A stretch of 64,000 bases of DNA. It comes from Vallitalea sp. Lineage in GTDB: Bacteria > Bacillota > Clostridia > Lachnospirales > Vallitaleaceae. The position numbers and the translations under genes are program-made. The DNA lies in assembly GCF_025211055.1 (NCBI RefSeq), contig NZ_JAOARO010000087.1, positions 1-64,000 on the forward strand, given 5' to 3'. How positions within the stretch are numbered: position 1 is the first letter of the stretch; the number at the start of each line of letters is the position of its first letter. Shown here in pieces: positions 17,765-26,580 of this stretch. The notes under the pieces were generated by a model. The model did not search any database and was not told the origin of the DNA. It was given only the letters and a program-made list of their open reading frames with translations.

Positions 17765-19441
17765 ATGAGTTTTAGAAATTATAAAAAATACGAACCTGTA
17801 AAATTAGATGACCGTAGGTGGCCTTCCAATACAATAAAAAAAGCACCTATTTGGTGTAGTGTTGACTTAAGAGATGGTAATCAATCGCTTCCTATACCTA
17901 TGAATGTTGAGAAGAAAACAAAGATGTTTTATCTATTAAAAGAAATGGGCTTTAAAGAGATTGAAGTTGGTTTTCCTTCAGCTTCAAAAGCGGAATTTGA
18001 TTTTACACGTAAACTAATTGAAGAAAATATGCTAGATGATGATATGACAATTCAAGTTCTTACACAAGCGAGAGAAGAACTTATTAAAAAGACTTTTAAA
18101 GCTATTGATGGTTGTAAGAGGGCTATTGTCCATGTATATAATTCTACATCAACATTACAACGAGAAGTTGTATTTAAGAAAGATAAAAAAGCTATTATTG
18201 ATATAGCAGTAAATGGAGTCAAATTAATAAAAGAATGTGCTAAAAAAAGCAATGCCCAAGAAATTATTCTAGAATATTCACCAGAAAGTTTTACTGGAAC
18301 AGAACTTGATTATGCATTAGATATTTGTGAAGCTGTTATAGAAGCATGGGAGCCAACAGAAGAAAATAAAATAATCATTAATTTACCTGCTACAGTTGAA
18401 ATGTCTATGCCTAATGTCTATGCTGACCAGATTGAATGGTTCAGTAGAAATATTAGTTGTAGAGACAGGGTTATCATAAGTGTCCATACTCATAATGATA
18501 GAGGAACAGGTGTTGCAGCTACTGAACTTGCAATGTTAGCTGGAGCTGATAGGGTTGAGGGTACTTTATTTGGTAATGGTGAAAGAACAGGTAACTTAGA
18601 TATGTTGACAGTTGCTATGAATCTATATTCACAAGGAATTGATCCAGAATTGAATATTAATAACATTAACCATATAATTAACGTATATGAAGAGTGTACA
18701 TTATTAAAAGTTCATGAGCGTCATCCATATGCAGGGGAATTGGTTTATACAGCTTTTTCTGGTTCGCATCAAGATGCTATTAAAAAAGGTTTGGATGTTA
18801 ATAATCAAAACGAGAATAAATACTGGGAAGTTCCTTATCTTCCAATTAATCCTTCAGATATAGGTAGAGAATATGAAGCTATCATCAGAATTAACAGCCA
18901 GTCTGGAAAAGGTGGCATTGCGTATATACTTCAATCAGAATATGGCTATAGATTACCTAAGAAAATGCATCCAGAAGTAGGTAAATTAATACAAGGTGTA
19001 ACTGATAGAACAGGAAAAGAATTAAATCCTCAAGAGATATTTGATATATTCAATAAAGAGTATTTTGAGCAAGACAGCATCTTATCATTGAATAGATTCG
19101 AAAGTATAATTGAAGATAAAGATACTAAGAAAAAAGATGTAAGAGTAACCGTCTCAGCAGAAGTAACTTTTAGAGGTGAAACAAAACAGGTCAAAGGTAT
19201 AGGTAATGGTCCAATTGCAGCGTTTGTAAAAGGTATAAGAGAATTAGATATAGAACCATTCAAATTAGTTGAATATGAAGAACACAGTATGAATGGTGGA
19301 GCAGATGCTCAAGCAGTTGCTTATATAGGGCTTATAAATGAAAAAGATGAAGTGAAATTTGGTATAGGAAAAGATTCAAATATTAATCTAGCTTCTATAA
19401 GAGCTTTAATCAGTGCAATAAATCGTCATATGAAGAACTAG
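17765..19441 (+). CDS. leuA: 2-isopropylmalate synthase
   Basis: A 558-residue enzyme of the DRE-TIM/HMGL family that condenses acetyl-CoA with 2-oxoisovalerate, the first committed step of leucine synthesis. Metal and substrate motifs are VDLRDGNQSL, EVGFPSAS, SVHTHNDRGTG and FGNGERTGN. The C-terminal third is the LeuA allosteric domain (VTVSAEVTFRGE, GNGPIAAFV, AYIGL) expected to sense leucine. It belongs to the long LeuA type. GGAGGAGG precedes the ATG. Expression should be controlled by the leucine T-box directly upstream. No leuBCD genes are nearby. Confidence 0.97.
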   Translation: MSFRNYKKYEPVKLDDRRWPSNTIKKAPIWCSVDLRDGNQSLPIPMNVEKKTKMFYLLKEMGFKEIEVGFPSASKAEFDFTRKLIEENMLDDDMTIQVLTQAREELIKKTFKAIDGCKRAIVHVYNSTSTLQREVVFKKDKKAIIDIAVNGVKLIKECAKKSNAQEIILEYSPESFTGTELDYALDICEAVIEAWEPTEENKIIINLPATVEMSMPNVYADQIEWFSRNISCRDRVIISVHTHNDRGTGVAATELAMLAGADRVEGTLFGNGERTGNLDMLTVAMNLYSQGIDPELNINNINHIINVYEECTLLKVHERHPYAGELVYTAFSGSHQDAIKKGLDVNNQNENKYWEVPYLPINPSDIGREYEAIIRINSQSGKGGIAYILQSEYGYRLPKKMHPEVGKLIQGVTDRTGKELNPQEIFDIFNKEYFEQDSILSLNRFESIIEDKDTKKKDVRVTVSAEVTFRGETKQVKGIGNGPIAAFVKGIRELDIEPFKLVEYEEHSMNGGADAQAVAYIGLINEKDEVKFGIGKDSNINLASIRALISAINRHMKN

Positions 19442-19448
19442 AAATACT

Positions 19449-19497
19449 ACCTATAGAGAAAACATTAAAAAATGTTTGATCTATAGGTATTTTTTTT
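19449..19497 (+). terminator. leuA terminator
   Basis: Two stacked stems, ACCTATAGA/TCTATAGGT and AAACATT/AATGTTT, end in T7. Confidence 0.9.
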
Positions 19498-19572
19498 AAC
19501 CACATAGTCAATATTATTATATGATTGCAATAGTAATAATTCAAGACGTAGTTTTTAAAATCACTTATTGAC

Positions 19573-19613
19573 TTGACAAGATTATTAAAATGAATTATAC
19601 TTTGATTATCAAA
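19573..19613 (+). promoter_or_regulatory. Promoter with FabT-like operator
   Basis: TTGACA (19573), 17-base spacer, TATACT (19596-19601). Immediately downstream is the palindrome TTTGATTATCAAA (19601-19613), which matches the published FabT-type fatty-acid-synthesis operator. Repressor binding here would block transcription start. Confidence 0.7.
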
Positions 19614-19658
19614 ATATTTGTTTGTCAAATAATACATGACTTTAGGAGGATGACTGAA

Positions 19659-20720
19659 TTGAATATACCAAAGTTGAAAATCGGAGATTTGAATATTAAA
19701 TTACCTATAATTCAAGGTGGTATGGGAATAGGCGTATCAAAGGCTAATTTAGCTTCAGCAGTAGCTAATGAAGGTGGTATTGGAGTTATATCAGGTGTTC
19801 AGATTGGATATGCAGAACCTGATTTTTTGACTAATACATTAGAAGCTAATAAGAGAGCTTTGAAGAAAGAGATAAAAAAAGCTAGGGAATTAAGTCCGAA
19901 AGGTATTATTGGTGTTAATCTAATGGTAGCCATGACTAATTATAAAGAGTATGTAAAAACAGTAATTAATGAAAAAATTGATATTATTATATCTGGTGCG
20001 GGTTTGCCTATGGAATTACCTAAGATAGTAAAGGGAAATACTACCAAAATTATTCCTATTGTATCATCTAGTAAAGCAGCTAGAATTATTCTTAAACAGT
20101 GGGAAAAACATAACCGTTTACCAGATGCCATAATAGTAGAAGGAGCTAAGGCAGGTGGACATCTAGGTTTCAAGGCAAAAGACTTAATATCTAATACATG
20201 TAAAAGTTTAGAAGAAATAGTAAAAAATGTTTTAAGCATGGTATCTCCATACGAAGAAAAATATAATAGAAATATACCTGTTATAGCAGCTGGTGGAATT
20301 ATTGATGGAAATGATATAGGGAAAATCTTATCAGCAGGAGCACAAGGTGTTCAAATGGGAACTAGATTTGTTGCTACAGACGAATGTGATGCATGTGATA
20401 GTTTCAAAGAAGCTTACATTAATTCTACAAAAAATGATATATGTCTTATTAAAAGTCCTGTAGGTCTTCCAGGTAGAGCTATATATAACAATTTTATCTG
20501 TAAAACACAAAAAGGGAATATACCTATCAAGAAATGTTTTGCATGCCTTCATACCTGTAATCCAGGAGAAACACCATATTGTATTTCAGAAGCACTAATA
20601 AACTCTGTTCAAGGAAAAGAGGGATTGGTATTCTCAGGTAGTAGAGCAAATGAAATAAAAGAAATCATACCTGTTAAAAAATTAATAAATAAATTAAAAA
20701 ATGAAATAGATTTATATTAA
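19659..20720 (+). CDS. FabK-like/nitronate-monooxygenase-family FMN oxidoreductase
   Basis: A 353-residue TIM-barrel flavoprotein. Family motifs are LPIIQGGMGIGVS at the start, IDIIISGAGLP, VEGAKAGGHLG, VIAAGGI and GVQMGTRFVATDE. The family includes nitronate monooxygenase and the enoyl-ACP reductase FabK. The FabT-like operator at its promoter argues for a fatty-acid role, but the sequence differs from classical FabK, including a Cys-rich C-terminal segment (KKCFACLHTC). TTG at 19659 was chosen because AGGAGG at 19644-19649 is 9 bases away, while the ATG at 19650 abuts it. No other fab genes are in the window. Confidence 0.85.
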   Translation: MNIPKLKIGDLNIKLPIIQGGMGIGVSKANLASAVANEGGIGVISGVQIGYAEPDFLTNTLEANKRALKKEIKKARELSPKGIIGVNLMVAMTNYKEYVKTVINEKIDIIISGAGLPMELPKIVKGNTTKIIPIVSSSKAARIILKQWEKHNRLPDAIIVEGAKAGGHLGFKAKDLISNTCKSLEEIVKNVLSMVSPYEEKYNRNIPVIAAGGIIDGNDIGKILSAGAQGVQMGTRFVATDECDACDSFKEAYINSTKNDICLIKSPVGLPGRAIYNNFICKTQKGNIPIKKCFACLHTCNPGETPYCISEALINSVQGKEGLVFSGSRANEIKEIIPVKKLINKLKNEIDLY

Positions 20721-20732
20721 TCTAAATAATAA

Positions 20733-20762
20733 CCCACCAGATCAATTTTGGTGGGCATTTTC
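20733..20762 (+). terminator. Rho-independent terminator
   Basis: CCCACCA pairs with TGGTGGG around a 9-base loop, followed by a short T run. Confidence 0.75.
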
Positions 20763-20953
20763 ATGTAATACCCCCTACCATTTTTTATCATTTCTAAAGT
20801 ATGTCATAAAACTAATCATGTTATAATATCACCAATTAAGATAACCCCCACCTTATAAGTGAAGGCATAAATTGTTATACTAAAAAAATTATATTTACTT
20901 AAATTTGAAATTATGATAAAATGTGGTAAATTAAAAATGACTGGAGGTTTCAT

Positions 20954-22210
20954 ATGCTTAAAAAGATTAATAATAAAATACATAGTAAAGTATCTAAACC
21001 AAATATATTAGAAATTGAATATAATGTAGAAAGTCAAATCGTTTTCTATTTTTTAATGAGTTTGCTGAGTACCGTGTTTGCTATTGTTATCATTGTTGGA
21101 ATCAAAGATAACACACTAATTGATCCTATTTGGGAGGATATTAGTAAATATATATCTACTTTTATTATTTGTAATGGGGTAATTATGTTTCTTCATTTAA
21201 TCCCTATTGTACGTTATAAAACACAACCATTAGTAGCAATAGGTAGTGGGATCATGTCATTTGTTGTAGCCAATGCACCTTACCTATTTGTATTATTAAT
21301 ACTGGATGACAGAGATTGTCAACAATACACTAATTTTGTAATGATACCTATGGGTTTTAGTCTTTTTCTTATATTGATTCATATACTAAGATGTATTGAT
21401 GGAATTCAACAACTACCCTTTCTACAAAAACTTAATGAAATATATATAAGATTTATAAAATTAGCTACATATATTACTGGTGTGGCTATTCTTATAGTAT
21501 TATTAGGACGATATATTTTGTTATTGATTATACAGATTCATGTATTACATGGAATCTATCCTATTCTATATGGGATTTATCAAGGGGCAAAGATATGTAT
21601 TGGAATATATCTTAATATTATTTTCTTGGAGATGTCTCGAATATACTTAAAACTAGCTTATCAAGTATTTTTGAATCCATCTTATAAAAACTCTTATACA
21701 AAAAAACAAAAGGAAAAAATAATGAACAAGAGATATGAGAAAAAGGATAAGAGGTATAAGAAAAAGCAAAAGCTAAAACCTGCGGACACCATTATTAAAA
21801 TGTTTTTCCTCAAACCTTTTCAATATTTGCTTTATATGAATAGTATGTTATTTTTGGTGATGATTGGTCATTTTTTTGATGAAGGTATGCCAATTGCAGC
21901 TATTGTAAGCTTTGTAATTTTTCTCGGCTATTCGGCATTAATTTTGAAGTGGCTATTAAGCTATGAGATTGGTAATATTGGAATATGGCTCATTGCTTCT
22001 TTCTTTGCTTTAGATGTCGATTATATTGCTATGGTAATTATTTTATTAATTTTTGGAGAAGAAAAAGTCAGTGACTTGATGAATGGGTTACCGCCGAATC
22101 TGGTTCTTGTAGGTATGACTATTATACTTGTTCTACCATTTGTTTTCTTTCAACGAAAGAATAGGATGAATAAAATAATAGGTTATTTAAGAAATTTCTT
22201 AAACATTTAA
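20954..22210 (+). CDS. Polytopic membrane protein of unknown function
   Basis: I do not recognise the family. The 418-residue protein has roughly ten hydrophobic segments in two blocks (about 28-215 and 285-405), split by a strongly basic cytosolic linker around residues 245-275 rich in Lys, Arg and Tyr (KKQKEK, KRYEKKDK, KKKQKLK). There is no obvious signal peptide, ATPase or catalytic motif. CTGGAGG lies 6 bases before the ATG. It stands alone with a 138-base gap to the Met-rich gene. The basic linker could bind nucleic acid or acidic lipid, but this is speculation. Confidence 0.8.
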   Translation: MLKKINNKIHSKVSKPNILEIEYNVESQIVFYFLMSLLSTVFAIVIIVGIKDNTLIDPIWEDISKYISTFIICNGVIMFLHLIPIVRYKTQPLVAIGSGIMSFVVANAPYLFVLLILDDRDCQQYTNFVMIPMGFSLFLILIHILRCIDGIQQLPFLQKLNEIYIRFIKLATYITGVAILIVLLGRYILLLIIQIHVLHGIYPILYGIYQGAKICIGIYLNIIFLEMSRIYLKLAYQVFLNPSYKNSYTKKQKEKIMNKRYEKKDKRYKKKQKLKPADTIIKMFFLKPFQYLLYMNSMLFLVMIGHFFDEGMPIAAIVSFVIFLGYSALILKWLLSYEIGNIGIWLIASFFALDVDYIAMVIILLIFGEEKVSDLMNGLPPNLVLVGMTIILVLPFVFFQRKNRMNKIIGYLRNFLNI

Positions 22211-22348
22211 CATTAAGATATATAAATAACAGTTTCAAGACTAAAGGGTACAGCATAAATGCTAGCCAAATAAAAAATGCTAATTATTCTATCACTATGA
22301 TAATTACTAACATATATTAATATTAGAAATAATATAAGGAGTAATCTG

Positions 22349-22702
22349 ATGGAGAAGACGTATAGTTTTGATAGTGTTATGGAAAAAGATGCCAAAAAGA
22401 ATCGTATGGTACCAGCAAAACAAAAATACCCTAATGATATGTATGATATGGAAGATATGGATGACATGGAACAGATGATGTTCATGGGTCAAATGCCTGC
22501 AATGAACCCTATGATAATGAGACATCAGATGGCAGTGTATGCTATGACTAATATGGTAGCTATGGCAATGCATGATATAAACGCATTGGCTATGGATAGT
22601 TTGAATCAGATGTATAGTATGAATAGAATGGCTATGGATAGTATTATATACGATATGTATGATGATATGTATGAAGATGACGATATGATAGATATGGAAT
22701 AA
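22349..22702 (+). CDS. Methionine-rich acidic small protein
   Basis: A 117-residue protein with 28 Met (24 percent) and many Asp. Its pattern is Met every two to four residues: DMYDMEDMDDM near residue 35, then helical AMTNMVAMAMHD, and a C-terminal MYDDMYEDDDM. It has no signal peptide, Cys or membrane segment. Met/Asp-rich proteins can bind soft metals or act as oxidant sinks, or may be spore coat components; none of this is demonstrated. AAGGAG precedes the ATG. The His-rich frame on the other strand is only the complement of the ATG codons. Confidence 0.75.
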   Translation: MEKTYSFDSVMEKDAKKNRMVPAKQKYPNDMYDMEDMDDMEQMMFMGQMPAMNPMIMRHQMAVYAMTNMVAMAMHDINALAMDSLNQMYSMNRMAMDSIIYDMYDDMYEDDDMIDME

Positions 22703-22730
22703 GGCGCTAATATTAAGCGTCTTATTCCAT
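22694..22730 (+). terminator. Hairpin over the stop codon
   Basis: ATGGAATAAGGCGCT pairs with AGCGTCTTATTCCAT with one G-U, including the stop codon of the Met-rich gene. A T run appears about 18 bases later. Confidence 0.6.
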
Positions 22731-22807
22731 ATATTACTTATGTATGTTTTTTAGACAATAAAACTATATAAAATATATTAGCATAATAACTTTTGAATTT
22801 ATAGATA

Positions 22808-23143
22808 TTATATATTCAGCTCTTTGTCAATAGATTCTAGTATTGTCATATTGGACTGATATATCATTTCTTGAACTTGCTGCATTGCTTCTGCGTAATC
22901 TTTAATTATGGTTTTACTTGAAATTCTTTCGAAATTGTCTGAGATTTTTTTCATTTCAGCTTCCATTTGATTAGGAGGAAGATTCTTTCTATATAAGTCA
23001 GCCTGTTGAGATTGGAAATTCTTAATCATTGTTGTCAAATTTCTATCTTGCAAAATCCGGTTTTTTAGATTCTTTGCATTTTTGAATTCTGGTCTGTTTT
23101 TAATTAAGCTAATCATTTCCATAGTTTTTCTTTCAATACTCAA
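22808..23143 (-). CDS. YlbF/YmcA-family regulator
   Basis: A 111-residue all-helical protein of the Com_YlbF family (ISLIKNRPEFKNAKNL, YRKNLPPNQMEAEM, DYAEAMQQVQEMIYQ). In Bacillus, YlbF, YmcA and YaaT form a complex that affects competence, biofilm and sporulation through RNase Y-dependent mRNA maturation. Which paralogue this is cannot be decided. TTG at 23143 was selected because GAGG lies 7 bases before it; frames extending further upstream encode atypical sequence. Neighbours give no further clue. Confidence 0.82.
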   Translation of the reverse strand: MSIERKTMEMISLIKNRPEFKNAKNLKNRILQDRNLTTMIKNFQSQQADLYRKNLPPNQMEAEMKKISDNFERISSKTIIKDYAEAMQQVQEMIYQSNMTILESIDKELNI

Positions 23144-23306
23144 ATATGTCACCTCAAATATTTGTTTGTGATTACAATATATTCGTAGAACTATAAAATA
23201 TGATAAATAAATATGTTGCCTTAAATTTTTATAAATAAAACGTATAAGTATCAATAAAAATTGTATTACATATAATGATATAAGGTACTTGTAGGTAGGT
23301 GGGAGA

Positions 23307-23567
23307 ATGAGAGAGGAAAATATTAATGATGTTCTATCATTATTATCATCTTATATTTTTAAAGATTGTAATGAACTTGGAGTCATTACGTTAGGACAAA
23401 TACATAGCATTATTAATATATTGGTAAAAGCAAATATACCTTTTACACTGAATGTTACTGAAGGTACTAGAAGAGTTGCTAAAAGTGCCGTTTTCACTAT
23501 AAGTATTACACCTACATTTGAAATAAGAAAAATATTTCAATTTGAAGAGGGAAGAATTGTCATATAA
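23307..23567 (+). CDS. Small hypothetical protein, 86 aa
   Basis: An 86-residue soluble protein with an N-terminal helix region (INDVLSLLSSYIF), a LGVITLGQIHSIINILVKANI stretch and a beta-like C-terminus (FTISITPTFEIRKI). I do not recognise it. AGGTGGGAG lies 4 bases before the ATG. It is divergent from the ylbF-like gene and converges with nrdJ. A hairpin (23602-23647) lies beyond its stop. Confidence 0.6.
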   Translation: MREENINDVLSLLSSYIFKDCNELGVITLGQIHSIINILVKANIPFTLNVTEGTRRVAKSAVFTISITPTFEIRKIFQFEEGRIVI

Positions 23568-23601
23568 AAGTAGTTTAAAAAGTAAATATAAAGAGCAAAG
23601 G

Positions 23602-23647
23602 TGCTGTCTACTATATATTTTATCTAGGATAGTATAGTAAGACAGCA
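23602..23647. terminator. Hairpin between convergent genes
   Basis: TGCTGTCT-ACTATA pairs with TATAGT-AAGACAGCA with one bulge. There is no clear T run, so termination is less certain. Confidence 0.45.
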
Positions 23648-23659
23648 TACATAATTATA

Positions 23660-26017
23660 TTATCTTATTGGGCAAACTCCATTGTCACAACTGGAGTCAC
23701 CAATGTCAAAATCAATCTCTTCTTTTTCATATTTGCTGATAAGACTAGGTAAAAAAGGCCTTAACTTGACAGTTCTTTCATTATATTCTTCCGCCTCTAT
23801 AGCTTCATAAGGCAATAGCTTGTAGAAATTGTCATCTAATGATAAGAAAGATAATGCAACAATATTATTCCAATTATTCCATACCCATTCTTCAACCTCA
23901 TCCCATTCATGTTCTCTTACATGTACAGTTATAGAACAGTTATGATCTACATAGTTTTCCATAAAAAGTTGATAATTCTCTAATTGTTGAATTGCTGTAA
24001 CATCGTATTTGGTAACTCCTTTTGGAGCTTTTACAGGAAATTCTATGACTTTGGTAGTACATGACTTAGAATCTTGACCAACTTCTGGAAAAATAGGGTA
24101 TTCTAATTCTTCACATACTTTTACTAACGGGTCGTCACTATTTATTCTAATTCTCCTAATATAATATGGAGAATGTGAATAATGAACCCCACTGGATACA
24201 GTTGGTAATTGACTTAGAGTTCCTTCAGGTTTAACGGTTGTTACTAGTAAAGGTTCGTTTTCACCTATTTCACTAGCATAATCTTTGGCAGATGTTTTAG
24301 CAATTTCTCTTAATTTTTTAAGTAATTCACCTTGCTGTTTTGTAGTAAGCCCAACTGCATTAACCATATCTTGCCATCCAGTCAAGGAACAGCCTAATAG
24401 TTTATCTCTTTTATGAATGTAGTTCCATCTAGGAATCTCTAATTCTGTACAAGTCATTCTATATCCAGCTCTTGCTGATAATTTTTGAGCTTCATATAGA
24501 TTATCATAATCTAAAGTATTATCCTTGTTGATAAAAGAGAATACATTGACGGTGGTTAGATTACATAATCCTTTTGAATCAAGTAAAATCTCACCGCAAG
24601 GATTGACACCGTTCATATTGAATCTTCTTTTCTTACCAGCAGCTTCATTAACCCATCCGGGTTCCCCAGAATAACGCATTTGCTCTAACTGCCAATGTAA
24701 TTGTTCTCTAGAGGGTTTTTCTCTATAATAGATGGAATTATTACTCATTTGACGGTGAATGATATCTTCATCAACAATCCATTGACCGTCAATTTGCTTA
24801 TATAGATTATTTTTTGCTTCAATAGCTTCTTTGTCATCTGGATCAACAAGTACAATCTCAGCGGTTCTTCTAACACCACCTACAACTACATTCTCGCCAA
24901 TGATATTAGCTATATCAAGGCAATCAATTGGTAGAAGTTTAGTATAATCTTCTCCGTTCAATACACCACGTTTTTTGATGATATTAGTAGCTTTTATAAA
25001 CATGTTTTTCAAGCTGGAGTGACCGCTTGCTGTACCGCCGAATGTCTTAAGTTTTTCGCCTTTTGGTCTCACGTGATTATAATTAATTATTATGGTATTT
25101 ATTTTACGATATTCATTACTATATAATACTTTTAGATAAAAATCTATCGCTTGAACCCATCCTTCTTTGCTATCACCTATAATTATTTTAGCAGTATTGT
25201 TATGGCTGAATTCTAGACTTGTATTATCTTCTCGTAGATGCATTGGAGTAGGGGTATAATCTTCATGAATAATATCAAATTTAGTTCTAATCTTTGGTAA
25301 CTTAGCAATATCGTCTTTTAATATTCTAATACCTACTCCAGAGCCTATCATTAACAGATAAAACAGATCCTTGAAGGCATCGAAGTCATCAATAATCGTA
25401 AATGAACAATTATAATTAGACATAGGATAATTCTTAGCAACATCAGTATTACCTACCCAAAAAGTACGCCCTGATAAGAATTGCCTTAGGTTAAAGATAT
25501 TATCATATAATTTTTCTGCTTCAGATTTTGTAGTAGGGACTAAACTACAATTGTATTCTACAGCTCGTCTTACGGTTTCCCACCAATATTCACGTCTTTT
25601 TTCTTCAGGAAGCCACCTAGAATATGTTCTATAATAAACAAAAGAACCTAATTGTTTCATTGGGTTTGGGCGATGCTTGTAACGACTGACAAATTCTTCT
25701 GACAATATCCTCCCATCGGTACGTTTGCTTCTTCTATCTCTTGTCTTATCTCTTTCGTATCTATAGAGGATGTATCTTTTTGCAGCATCTTTTCTAGGAG
25801 AGTCCATTAAGGATTCTTCAACTAAGTCTTGTATTATTTCCACTGATACGGGGTTATTGTAAGTATGTAATTTTTCTTTTGCTTTTTTAGCGATTGTTTC
25901 AGCTAATACATTATCAATGCTTGCCTTAGTTTCTGACATTGATAATAATATAGCTGTAATAATTTTATTGACATCAAAATCTACAATGGAGCCATTTCTT
26001 TTCAAAACTTTTATCAT
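23660..26017 (-). CDS. nrdJ: Adenosylcobalamin-dependent ribonucleoside-triphosphate reductase (class II)
   Basis: A 785-residue monomeric class II reductase that makes dNTPs from NTPs using B12. An ATP-cone sits at residues 1-90 (KVLKRNGSIVDFDVNKI). The redox/radical cysteines expected for the family are visible: YNCSFT, NPCGEI with the thiyl-radical Cys, GLCNLTTVN, and a C-terminal CDNGVCP pair for re-reduction. No intein interrupts it. The oxygen-independent mechanism suits an anaerobe. Two NrdR boxes lie upstream. No cobalamin riboswitch was seen. Confidence 0.96.
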   Translation of the reverse strand: MIKVLKRNGSIVDFDVNKIITAILLSMSETKASIDNVLAETIAKKAKEKLHTYNNPVSVEIIQDLVEESLMDSPRKDAAKRYILYRYERDKTRDRRSKRTDGRILSEEFVSRYKHRPNPMKQLGSFVYYRTYSRWLPEEKRREYWWETVRRAVEYNCSLVPTTKSEAEKLYDNIFNLRQFLSGRTFWVGNTDVAKNYPMSNYNCSFTIIDDFDAFKDLFYLLMIGSGVGIRILKDDIAKLPKIRTKFDIIHEDYTPTPMHLREDNTSLEFSHNNTAKIIIGDSKEGWVQAIDFYLKVLYSNEYRKINTIIINYNHVRPKGEKLKTFGGTASGHSSLKNMFIKATNIIKKRGVLNGEDYTKLLPIDCLDIANIIGENVVVGGVRRTAEIVLVDPDDKEAIEAKNNLYKQIDGQWIVDEDIIHRQMSNNSIYYREKPSREQLHWQLEQMRYSGEPGWVNEAAGKKRRFNMNGVNPCGEILLDSKGLCNLTTVNVFSFINKDNTLDYDNLYEAQKLSARAGYRMTCTELEIPRWNYIHKRDKLLGCSLTGWQDMVNAVGLTTKQQGELLKKLREIAKTSAKDYASEIGENEPLLVTTVKPEGTLSQLPTVSSGVHYSHSPYYIRRIRINSDDPLVKVCEELEYPIFPEVGQDSKSCTTKVIEFPVKAPKGVTKYDVTAIQQLENYQLFMENYVDHNCSITVHVREHEWDEVEEWVWNNWNNIVALSFLSLDDNFYKLLPYEAIEAEEYNERTVKLRPFLPSLISKYEKEEIDFDIGDSSCDNGVCPIR

Positions 26018-26068
26018 TATTATTCATCCCTTTCATCTTTTTATCTTAACACACTAACAGTAACTTAA

Positions 26069-26116
26069 ACACATTATATTGGGGTTGGCTGTTCAATAAT
26101 ATACAATATATTGTAT
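26069..26116 (-). promoter_or_regulatory. Two NrdR boxes upstream of nrdJ
   Basis: ACACATTATATTGGGG (26069-26084) and ATACAATATATTGTAT (26101-26116) fit the NrdR consensus and are 32 bases apart centre to centre, the standard three-turn spacing. They predict repression by NrdR when dATP is high. Confidence 0.8.
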
Positions 26117-26325
26117 CAGTAATAGAAAAATGTGTCAATTAGAAAGTGGGCATCTGTAAAATTTATATTTGATAATTTGACTGGAAGAATAACTTGTGAT
26201 AAAATTAATAATTAATAAGCAGTGTGAAATATCCTAATTATTATATTTTTCTAGTCCAGTTTAGTATAAAGAAGGATTTAATGTTAGAAATACAAGCTTA
26301 TAATTAAGAAAAGGTGTGTTAAAAA

Positions 26326-26472
26326 ATGACTCAATCAACTGATTTATGGATGGTATTTAAAAGAAATATAACAGCAATTTTAGATTGTCCTACTACAAGT
26401 GCGTCTATTTTTAAATATCCATTATATAGTAAGTTAGTTGAAGGATGTATGTATGAGAATACTGATACCTAG
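26326..26472 (+). CDS. Small ORF, 48 aa, upstream of the ABC-F gene
   Basis: ATG is preceded by AAGGTG and encodes 48 residues (begins MTQSTDLWMVFKRN, contains DCPTTSASIFKYPLY). I do not recognise it. It is followed 41 bases later by a terminator and then the ABC-F gene. It may be an independent small gene or a long leader peptide. The rest of 26117-26325 holds no gene. Confidence 0.45.
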   Translation: MTQSTDLWMVFKRNITAILDCPTTSASIFKYPLYSKLVEGCMYENTDT

Positions 26473-26513
26473 ATAAGGAGTAAGTATAGCATATATAGAT
26501 ATAATTGTTTATT

Positions 26514-26541
26514 AATCCTAGACTAATGTCTAGGATTTTTT
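26514..26541 (+). terminator. Terminator upstream of the ABC-F gene
   Basis: AATCCTAGAC and GTCTAGGATT form a perfect 10-bp stem with TAAT loop and T6. It lies 40 bases before the ABC-F start, so it could be an attenuator. Confidence 0.88.
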
Positions 26542-26580
26542 GCGTTTAAATATTAATAAAAATTGAAAGGTATGATTACA

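Noticed and set aside
22307..22573. His-rich open frame on the minus strand opposite the Met-rich gene
   Set aside because: CAT codons are simply the complement of the many ATG codons; no ribosome site was seen.
26018..26325. Cobalamin riboswitch upstream of nrdJ
   Set aside because: No B12-box-like sequence was seen; the NrdR boxes explain control.
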